NCBI GenBank assembly: GCA_023052935.1
Contig: CM041294.1
Coordinates: forward strand, 11,580,414 to 11,644,413
Direction of reading: 5' to 3'
Length of the DNA: 64,000 nt
Origin: Piezodorus guildinii
Lineage: Eukaryota; Arthropoda; Insecta; Hemiptera; Pentatomidae
The notes beneath the pieces are model-generated. The model was not told the origin of the DNA. It did not search any database and saw nothing but the letters and a program-made list of their open reading frames with translations. Both the position numbers and the translations under genes were made by a program. Shown in pieces: positions 55,360 through 64,000 of the stretch (positions are counted from its first letter, which is position 1; each line of letters starts with the position of its first letter).

Positions 55360-56980
55360 ATTATAACTTCTTAATGCTGGTTAGGTTGAGATGACTTTGA
55401 TTTATGCAGTCAGAAATTCGATTATCGTCCAAATGAATACTTATTATTTTCAGGAGATGTGTACTTTTTGAGTTATTCGGTAGGAAAATTTGAAATAGGT
55501 TTTCTCCCTATTACCCGTTATGTAAAGCTTTTCCGGCTCTTGTATTCTCTGGGTTTAATCAACTTCTGTTTTCTATCCTGTTTTTCACGAAAATGGGATA
55601 AAAAATAAAATGTAAAACATTGTGTATTTAATATTGATAACCTACAAGGATCGTTTTGATCCATTCAATATCTATATGAGGCGGTTGGGAGTATCATCAG
55701 GCTCTATTTACTAAATGCTGACGTTTCAACCCTTAATTTTGAGCCATATCGATACGCAATATATTTGGTTGTTTGTAAAACAATGCAGGATTTTGGTTTG
55801 AAAAGAAAGATTTATAATTTGATCGAATGAGTCTCCAATACTATCAAATATTTCTGCTAGCGTTTTGAGCCACTGTCCAGATCATCTATTGTATAGTATC
55901 CACTTCTCATCGCAAGTGACAACAAAAGGAAAATAATAGGATCGTTTTAGTTTAAGCAAAGAAGTGCAGCACTAACTTCAGAACGCTCTTTGTTTTTTCG
56001 AGGTCGTTTAATAAGTGTGGATACCAAGTTTCAAGTTTTTATACCTTTCCGATCCCCCTGATTCGGTCGTTCTGAGATTTTCTGCCACCAAAGTCCGCAG
56101 AACATGGTCATCAGAGGAGAAGTCCTTCCACGACCTTCTTTGTCTTAAGTGCTGAAGTCTCCCTCCCTTCCGAATTTTTTTGAACCACTGTTAAACTGGT
56201 GCGCTGCTTATACTTCCATCGCCTCAGGCTTGATTGATATTTCTGGCCGTCAGGGACCCCGGCCTAGGATAAACTGGTAAAACAAAATTATACGAATATC
56301 ACTTTGTTGATATCTTAGTAAAGTTTGAATTATTTCTTAACAGCGAAAGGGTAAAGTGATAAAGAAACATCGCCTGGAAGTGGATTAACAAGTATTGATA
56401 TTCGTACATATGAATAATGGATTATTATATTTCTGGAGAAAACGTTAGCAGTTTGTTATTTAAAGGATTATTCAACTAAACTATAAATCCTGCGTTATTT
56501 CCCGACCACTTAATAGTCCAATGGTATTCCTCAAGGGATACAAATGAAGTAAAATGAAGGTGAGATTATAGTAAAAATGTTTTGCAAAACGTATATTCCA
56601 GGTATATTGAATATATACAGTGCCACATATATCATTTCTCATACTATTAAAATATTATAAAATTCATTCATTATTATCCTTATTGAGGGTTGCAATTTGG
56701 GCCGAAACTTTGGGATTTAGTCATTTTTTTTGTTCTTAATCAGTACCATTACTTGATAAGAATTAATGAAAAATCTCCACGTCATGAGAAATTTTCGAGA
56801 TAATCAATACTCTCCATTTATTCAAATTTTTCTTAACTACTTAAGAGGACGACATTTCCAAAATCCAATCTTTTTGCACATTAAGACGGTAAGAGGAATT
56901 TACCGAAAACATTTCAGCTTCACCTGACTGTTGAGATACTGCGATGACCAGGAAAGTGAGTGAAGTGGTACTTTCAATAA
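55360..56980. repeat. Family D dispersed repeat, split copy
   Basis: 55360-55510 (ATGCAGTCAGAAATTCGATT, TTTTTGAGTTATT) and 56810-56980 (TTGCACATTAAGACGGTAAG, ATACTGCGATGACCAGG) match the two halves that are contiguous at 1430-1690. The intervening ~1.3 kb contains a mariner relic. Confidence 0.5.
55790..56330 (-). pseudogene. Old mariner transposase relic
   Basis: On the minus strand, TARNINQA then GDGSIS and QWFKKIRKGG give the N-terminal DNA-binding region, FSSDDHVLRTLVAENLRTT the linker, and VVTCDEKWILYNR the block with the first catalytic Asp, followed by SGQWLKTLAEI. Stops and frameshifts are frequent. Unlike the other mariners here it keeps the first-Asp region and is much older; it represents a separate lineage. 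Its termini were not found. Confidence 0.75.
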
Positions 56981-57691
56981 CATCCGTTATGATAGTAATT
57001 AATAAAGTAGCTTCTATTTATCTGCCTGGTGTTAAGATGTAAAACGCGGATTTTCACACGATGAATTCATTATTTTTTTTTTTTTTTTGTTAATTTATAA
57101 TTACACATTTTCGGTAAGAGTAACTGAAATACCTACAATAGTTAGTTATTTAATGCCTGATTTGGTCAAATTTACTATAACAAACACATAGAATTAGACA
57201 TATTCAGAATTACTCAATGCTTTTTAGCTTTTATTTTAAACATAATCTTTGTATATGGTTATTACTCGATTTCGATCATTATTCCTATTTTGTATGACCG
57301 TCGTGAAGAAACCCTAGGATAGAAAGACCCTTTCCTCCAAAAGGGGTTAAATCTATAATAAAAATATGATAAAATCTCAACTGAAAATAGGGCCTTCAGT
57401 CAAGGGATGTATCACTGTTTTAACTATTACATCGTGTCCACTATGATGCCTTTGCCAATAATTAAAGCATTTAGAATATCAAACTGTTTCGGGTTTCTTC
57501 TAAATCCGATAAGCATATTACTATAATGACTGTAGTGGCGAAGGTATATTATCACGTCTTGAATTTTCTCGTGTATCTAACTCGGACCACTAATAAAACA
57601 AAAAGGGAAAAAAAAAATGATCATAACTACAATACATAAAGTTAATCTTGTCTGTCTCTGTCACGGGTTAAATATCAACCAAAACCTCGGT
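56981..57691. other. Unassigned AT-rich region
   Basis: A T run at 57070-57089 and an A run near 57610. No gene, RNA or repeat recognised. Confidence 0.4.
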
Positions 57692-57985
57692 GATCACTTG
57701 TAGCAAGGTGGCTAGCATAACAGCCTTATACGCCAAAGCTCTCGGGTTCCAACCTGCAGGTGGTCTTAGGATTTTTTAATGGAAGTAAAAAATCCTTAGT
57801 TATGCCGCCCTTCGGATGGGACGTTAAGTGGTGGTCTCGAGCCTGTGCGATGTCAGGTACTCGTTAAAGATCCCTATCCTAATAAAACCTGGATAGGCAG
57901 TATTTAGGACTCCCGTTGTAGCATCGTCCGATTAGCCATAGTAGCATAAAGTGACGTTAAATAAATAAACAAACAAAAGCATTTA
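57692..57985 (+). mobile_element. tRNA-derived SINE, family 2, copy 2
   Basis: AAGGTGGCTAGCATAACAG (A-box region) and CTCGGGTTCCAACCTGCAGG (B-box region) head the element. The body GGTGGTCT..GCCTGTGCGATGT, CCTGGATAGGCAGT, GCATCGTCCGATTAGCC and ACGTTAAATAAATAAAC matches the copy at 36756-37070. Confidence 0.82.
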
Positions 57986-57999
57986 TACTAGACTGCGTT

Positions 58000-58210
58000 A
58001 CTATCTCCTTTTCTTTCCTTCGATTTTCATTCAAATAAAATTTCCTGATACAAGAACACCTTATATTTTTTCTCCATCACCATAATAATAGAGTTATCAG
58101 GGAATCACATCTCTTATAAGTTTTAGCTTGACCATAGAAGAGAATTATTATTTATTTATTTTTTCCTCTTTGTTCATGGCGTTGTCTTGATCTCGAAAAT
58201 TTCGGAAGAA
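58000..58210. repeat. Family E dispersed repeat
   Basis: CTCCTTTTCTTTCCTTCGAT, TATCAGGGAATCACATCTCT and TATAAGTTTTAGCTTGACC match 44230-44370. Confidence 0.6.
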
Positions 58211-58494
58211 CCCAATGGAATGATTACTGGCAGAAGGCTTGAAGTTTTTGTTAAAATGAATCGATTTAACAGAATTTCAAAATAAAAGTTTGATAAAGGG
58301 TTTTCTAATAATCTCCCTGAGAGAAGATTCTAGTTTGGAAAGAATTTATTAGCATTTTTCAAAGGTATCCTTAATCCTTAAAGTAGCATATTTATTGAGA
58401 ATATAACGGATGATTTATTTATTTAGATTCCTACCTTAAAATAAAAATTCTGGAGGATCCTATTAAATATGTATAACAAGGAGGTTGTAATAGT

Positions 58495-59290
58495 ATGTAG
58501 TAGGTGTGTGTGTGTGTGGTAATTCCCGATCGAAAACGGAAAGTCCTATGAAACTGAAATTTCATATTTAAGACAAGTATACGCCCGAGACGTTACAAAA
58601 ACTTTTTCATCAAAATCAGCTGACCGGAAGATCTACTTTATCCCATGCATTTAGCACCTTCTTACGATTTTCTCAAAAACGGCTCTAACTACTAATACAG
58701 CTTTCTATTAAACTCCCTATGTCAATGTAAAATTTAATGGGCTTTAATATCATGGAGGTTTCATTCTGATTAAAATAGTTTGACAGTGCTTAAATGCCGA
58801 TATTTTAAAGTTTCTTCCTCTGAAGTACCTTTAATTTTGTTGATTCTATAAAAGTAACTATATCATCTTGTTAGAATTGATAAATAACAGCTAAATATGC
58901 AAGTTGAGCGAATTTGAAAAGCAACAAAAGGAGAAAACTGAAAATAATATTTTTTAATGCAATTTTTTGTTTTTAAACATAAGAACAGTAATTTACATGT
59001 ATAATATACCGTTGGAAAGCTTGAGATTTTAGATTTTTAGAAAAAATATTATCTCAAGCACAAGCTTTTAAAAGTTAATAGGGAGTGGTGAAAAGCCGAT
59101 AAAACTAACTGATTATTTTAGATAATAATATAATAGATTTTTTAATAAAACACATGCTTCTATAGAAATTCCATTTAATTAATTCTTTAATGGTTTCATT
59201 CATTTTTATCTCTTACAGTATTTAAAAATTCTTTAATCAATTTTAAAAACGGAGGTAAGTGAAAATCGTGTGTTGCCTGCACCATATATT
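58495..59290 (+). repeat. Family A dispersed repeat (most of the length)
   Basis: Starts within GTGTGTGTGTGGTAATTCCC, then GAAAACGGAAAGTCCTATG, ACGCCCGAGACGTTAC, CTCAAAAACGGCTCTAAC, GCTTAAATGCCGAT, AAGTTGAGCGAATTTG, TATACCGTTGGAAAGC and the end GTGAAAATCGTGTGTTGCC then GCACCATATATTTT. 58211-58494 before it is unassigned. Confidence 0.92.
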
Positions 59291-59518
59291 TTAACCAGTG
59301 TGATGTGATCATGAGAACGGGAAAAATTCACTGTTTTGCCAAAATTTGACTCATATTATTGATTTCCTTAAATGGAGTTTATTATTTTTACATTTTCTTT
59401 TTTTCTTTACCACTTTCCTTTCATGTTAAAATATGTATGTATATATGTATATATATACAAGAAATTAATTCATCGACCCTTTTTTTATATATATTTCAAA
59501 CAAAATTATATATATATA

Positions 59519-59545
59519 TATTGTGTGTGTGTGTGTGTGTGTGTA
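59519..59545. repeat. (TG)n microsatellite next to (TA)n
   Basis: Short TA run followed by about 12 TG repeats and an ATAATAATA stretch. Confidence 0.93.
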
Positions 59546-59599
59546 TAATAATAATAATAATATTTGGCAAGCGCAAATTTTTGTTTGGCCTTTTTCGCA

Positions 59600-60490
59600 A
59601 GTTGGTTTTACTGATGTGTTCGGACTAACGATATCAAGCATAACATTCAAACGTTCTACAGAAAAATATTTTTTAATTGTTACATTTGTGTTTTGATATA
59701 TATTGTGTTGAATTGATAAAAAGCAGTTATAAAGAAACTTAGTGCAGAAACGAGGACCAGGCTGGCTATACACCTTCCTTTAATTCAATATCCTCATTGT
59801 TTCCAATCGAATTATAGGAGTGGCAGAATAACATGGCCAGTTCTTTTAGAAACCTCAGTTTGCTTCATTACTATGTACAGTGCGGATCGGTTCTTTTTTA
59901 ACTTTCCTCAACTTTAATTATTTTTTATTAGCGTTTAGTATTGATTAGTTTAGTGAGTTTAGTCTTGAAAAATACCGTGATTTAGAAATATCGCCGAGAA
60001 AGTGTTAAACTAACAAAACAATGTAAATTTAATTTTCGGGAAAACCAAAATTAGCGCACCATTTTGTCTAAATCAAGAACGATTTGTAATTCTTCATTGT
60101 CTATTAACATTCACGAGCTCTGGATTTGTGTTTTTGTAAGTTTTTATCATATGAATAACCTTTTGGTTAGTTAATACAATTAAGGAATTTTATTCCATTT
60201 TCACAAATGTTAGTTAAACATGATGGCGACGGGATTTTATCACTATGATACTATAATATATTTAAAGTCATACCTATTTTGAAGGAGTAATATTTTTTTT
60301 ACATTGACAAAAAATTTGTTAATAATATTTATTTATCATTTTTCCGTAATTTTAATTCAAGTTTTTATGTGTAAATATTGTATGGATGTGGTTTACAAGA
60401 CTAACTGTATTCTCCATATTGAGACAAATGATAATAATATATCAATTGGACGAAGGATGTTTAGGGCACTATTGCTCAACTTGAGATTTC
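59600..60490 (-). repeat. Family B dispersed repeat, uninterrupted copy
   Basis: Reverse complement aligns to 32535-32828 joined to 33705-34370. GTGCCCTAAACATCC, ATATTACTCCTTCAAA, AGGTTATTCATATGATAAAA, ACCGATCCGCACTG and AATTCGATTGGAAACAATG are clear anchors. It provides the empty target of the nested LINE. Confidence 0.85.
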
Positions 60491-60680
60491 TTTTAATGTA
60501 AAGCATATCAATTACTTTTTTTTAAATTTTCTTATTGATATTTTAATCCTGTTGTGTTTAAAGTATCAAAGATAAAAAATGATTTAAATGTCCGTCAATA
60601 TATTATTATAAATCAATTTTACATTGTCTTATGTTTCTGTAAATTATTCATTCTTAGACTATATCCTTCCATTCCTATCT

Positions 60681-60740
60681 ATTTATAACATTTCAATTTT
60701 AATAACCTCAATTAGTTATTAAAATTGAAATGTTATAAAT
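60681..60740. repeat. Perfect 26-bp inverted repeat with 8-base loop
   Basis: ATTTATAACATTTCAATTTT then AATAAC at 60681-60706 is exactly complementary to 60715-60740, with the loop CTCAATTA. It is not simple TA repetition. Any transcript would form a long hairpin. Confidence 0.95.
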
Positions 60741-62458
60741 CTCGACCAATCCATCAAGACATTAGAGCAAAAGAAGAAGAAGATATTATAATGTTTTTTT
60801 TATTTATATATGATCATTATTTAACTACATATGAGATTTTATTTATTATTTTTGAAAAACTTTTTTGTCAATTCGCTACACGATCTAATTATAAATTACT
60901 ACATTTTATTATTAATTTAAGTTTTAATATTATACGACTTTGACCTTTAAAACAAACGGTACAGAGGTAAAATCAATTGTGTCAGCTTTACATGTTTTAT
61001 AACCTTAAGTAAGTAAAATAAAATATTAGATTTTGCTCAATTCCCTTCAATTCTTCTATATAAATATCTATTAAAACATATAAATATCGATTCAAAATTG
61101 AGCAATGAGAAATCATTTTATAACGAATATCAATTTAGAACGATAATTAAAAAGTAAATAAAATTAATTTTTATTTTAAAATATTTAAAAAAAAAATACA
61201 TTTTTAATAAGTATTTCTTGCCCATGTTTAATTTGTATTTAATATGTGCATATCCATCCATCATTAATTTAGCATTAAAAATCAATAATTATCCATTTTC
61301 GTTAAAGAATAACATTTTTAAATATATTGTGATCAAAATTATAAATTAATACTTTAAGGATGATGTTATTGAAATGGCCTTTAGCGTGTATATTAACAGT
61401 TTTTTTTACTTAGGGTCAGAGGTGGACCAATCAGGTTGCAGCTTTCTTTCTTCTATCAAGTAGGCGCTTCTTTTTTCTCTAGATGATATCCAGCCACATC
61501 TAAGGTCATTATTAAGTTTGATTTTGTGCGGTTCGGATCTATATCTTACCTTTAATAGTTATTTAATAGGTTTATAATGGACTTCTTATTGTGTTAATTT
61601 TTAAATCATTGCTGTTTATTTAGCTTTCGGTTGTTTTATATTCGTTTCGAAATCTGCCTGATTTAATAATAAAAAGGTTGGATAAAGAATTTCTAGAAAG
61701 AAACTTTCAGCCATATTTAAACTTCCGATCTGGCTAAGTCATTTTAATTATTGCACCACCATTCTTAATGTTTTTATTTCTATATAAAAATCTATTTTAA
61801 GTGTAACTTGTAAAACAAAGAGTTATTTTTGTTTATTATTAATAATATATATTCTAGTGTTGAGAGAAAGGGACATTTTGAAATTGAATACTATGTTTAG
61901 TTTTAATTTTAAAATGAATCATGCTTACTTTTTTTTTTTTTTTTTTTTTTTTTTGAAAAATCTAATAAATATTTCAATTTATTTCTGGCAGTCATGAAAA
62001 ACTGGATAACTCGAGTTATATCAAAAATTAGTTAACTCCACGTATCGCTCCCTCAGAGGTCTCCCATGTCGTGTAAAATTGTAAAATAAATAAAATTAAA
62101 GACATTTCTTGGAGGAAGAAATTTCAGGTGGAAAGAAAGCTGTATGTTAATTACTCTATTTTGGGTATTACGTGAAGTTTAAGTCGCTCACCTGTAAAAT
62201 GAAAGATTTTGATTTAACCACTTATTTACGACGGCCACAGATATTATATCATACTATATAAATTAGCCTACAAGTTATGCATTAGCAAAGGATATATTTT
62301 ATTTTTTATCATTACTATGTTTCAATTATCATTTAAACTTATTGTATTGGAGGTACTTATTATTTGTCACCTTTTTTAAATTTATTTTTCAATGGTTTCA
62401 ATTTTAAGTATATATTCAAAACGCTGCCGAATAAAAAAAAAAAAAAATATTATATTAT

Positions 62459-62505
<47 letters not shown>

Positions 62506-62820
62506 TATTGAAGTGGTTTTAAATGGTGAACTAAAAACTTGATCAAATATGTGTAGGAAATTTTCACTTAGATAATTGGTTTCCAAAGCATACAGTGTTG
62601 TCAGATCTACTAATTTATTTTACAGCTTCCAGCAACAGGGCATAGCCCAAATACAGGAAGTATATTAAAATAATCACATACACATTATTAATTGATGTAT
62701 TTTTATATTATTTACATATGTATATAATTAAGTATAAAAAAATAAAATAAAATAAAATACCTATGAGAACTCGATTCTGACTTTTATTGAATATATTACT
62801 TTCATTTGGAAGGAAAAATG
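60741..62820. other. Unassigned very AT-rich region
   Basis: Contains a T run at 61929-61954 and TA repeats at 62454-62498. No significant frame, repeat match or RNA was recognised. If the array to the right is a gene on the plus strand, its promoter or upstream exons should be sought here. Confidence 0.4.
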
Positions 62821-64000
62821 TCTGTTTCTCTTTTATTGAATATCTTTTTATTTGTTTCAGAATAACTTGTGTTTACACTACTTAGTAGTATCAGGGTCCA
62901 GCCTTCAGGTTCCCTAAGGTCTGTTTCTCTTTTATTAAATATTTTTTTATTTGTTTCAGAATAACTTGTGTTTACACTACTTAGTAGTATCAGGGCCCAG
63001 CCTTCAGGTTCCCTATGGTCTTTTTCTCATTTATTAAATATCTTTTTATTTATTTCAGAAGAACCTGTGTCTGTACTACTTAGTGGTATCAGGGTTCAAC
63101 CTTCAGGTTCCCTAAGGTCGGTTTCTCTTTAATTAATTTTTTTTTTTTTTTCAAAAGATCCGTTGTCCGTACCACTTTGTAATATAGGCGTCCAACCTTC
63201 AGGATCCCTAAGGTATGTAACTCATTTATTAAATATCTTTTTATTTATTTCAGAAGAACCTGTGTCTGCACTACTTAGTGGTATCAGGGTTCAACCTTCA
63301 GGTTCCCTAAGGTATGTTTCTCTTTAATTGATTTTTTTTTTCTTTTCAAAAGATCCGGTGTCCGTACTACTTTGTATTATCGGCGTCCAACCTTCAGGTT
63401 CCCTAAAGTCTGTAATTTTTTTATTAAATATCTTTAAATTAAATTAATTTTCTTATATTTTTCTTATCAAAAGATCATGTGTCCGTTCCAGTTCGTAATA
63501 TCGGTGTCTCGCCTTTAGGTTCCTTCTTTGCTACTTAGTGGTATCAGGGTGTAATCCTTACTTTCCCTAAGATCTGTTTCTCTTTTATTAAATATCTTTT
63601 TATTTGTTTCAAAAGAACCGTGTTTGGGCTACTTCTTGGTATCGACATTACACCTTCCGGTTCCTTAAGGACTGTTTCTCTCTAGCTTTCTTAAGGTTTG
63701 TTCAATATTTTTTTATTTGTTTCAGAAGAACCTGTGTGTGTACTACTTAGTGGTATCAGGGTCCAATCATTAGGTTCCCTAAGGTTTGTTTCTCTGTAAT
63801 TAATTTTTTTTTTTTTCTTCTCAAAAGATCCGGTGTCCGTACCACTTTGTAATATCGGTGTCTAATCTTCAGGTTCCCTAAGGTCGGTTTCTCTTTTAAT
63901 TAATATCTTTTGTATTTTTTCAGAAGAACCTATGTCTGCACATCTGAGTGGTATAAGAGTCCAACCTTCAGGTTCCCTCAGGTCTGTTTCTCTTTTATTA
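62821..64000 (+). repeat. Tandem array of exon/intron-like units (about 99/96 bp), running off the window
   Basis: About twelve units. Each has a pyrimidine/AT-rich stretch ending CAG or AAAAG, then a 58- or 55-base block ending CCTTCAGGTTCCCTAAG, then GT-N-N-GT. Blocks: 62861-62918, 62960-63017, 63059-63116, 63158-63212, 63254-63311, 63353-63407, 63474 on, 63616 on, 63726-63783, 63828-63882, 63924-63981. Most spacers are exactly 41 bases. Two block types alternate: E (AAGAACCTGTGTCTG...) and D (ATCCGGTGTCCGTAC...). In one frame blocks read EPVSALLSGIRVQPSGSLR or DPVSVLLCIIGVQPSGSLK; three blocks carry a stop in that frame. It could be a micro-exon gene, a decayed relic of one, or a satellite. 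Confidence 0.85.

Noticed and set aside
62821..64000. Straight-through coding of the array without splicing
   Set aside because: The spacers contain stops in all frames; only a spliced model could give a protein.

Overview
This is eukaryotic, AT-rich, intron-era DNA packed with transposable elements. The mixture (Jockey and CR1-type LINEs, an R2-like restriction-endonuclease LINE, a Penelope-like element, cecropia-type mariners, a Tc1 element, tRNA-derived SINEs, and a Ty3/gypsy LTR with a tRNA-Trp primer site) points to an arthropod, most likely an insect. I cannot name the species. No ordinary single-copy host gene is recognisable. The only candidate host gene is a regular exon/intron-like array that runs off the right edge (62821-64000).

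Layout. 1-8.8 kb: a 506-bp segmental duplication (1-506 = 7807-8312) carrying a Jockey reverse-transcriptase fragment; a Gag/LTR chimera; a 54-bp satellite that grew inside a dispersed repeat (family A) and decays to the right; and a perfect 17 x 51-bp array. 9-20.6 kb: broken Jockey and CR1-type LINEs, short tandem arrays, a GC-richer LTR-like repeat (family C), and two internally deleted mariners. 20.66-25.46 kb: a complete Jockey element with a 10-bp target-site duplication, two open reading frames and a poly(A) tail, disabled by one frameshift and one nonsense codon. 25.5-46 kb: many copies of family A, a 9 x 86-bp array, another deleted mariner, family B with a nested LINE, a deleted Tc1 element, and two SINE families. 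46.36-50.88 kb: a Penelope-like element with GIY-YIG endonuclease, flanked by a truncated inverted second copy, with hammerhead-like folds at both ends and a nested 221-bp insertion. 51-60.7 kb: more family A, an inverted-repeat DNA element, a fourth deletion-derivative mariner, an old mariner relic, SINEs, family B in inverse orientation, and a perfect 26-bp hairpin. 62.8-64 kb: the exon/intron-like array.

Labels used below. Family A: non-coding dispersed repeat of about 1 kb, at least 14 copies on both strands. Family B: about 0.95 kb, two inverted copies. Family C: LTR-like, three partial copies. Family D: short dispersed repeat. Family E: another non-coding dispersed repeat. J1-J5: Jockey copies.

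How it fits together: nearly every protein-coding trace is a parasite of the genome. The DNA transposons have kept their terminal repeats and DNA-binding N-termini but lost the catalytic core, so they could only have moved with enzyme supplied from elsewhere. All identifications come from motifs and from comparing copies within the window; no database was searched.
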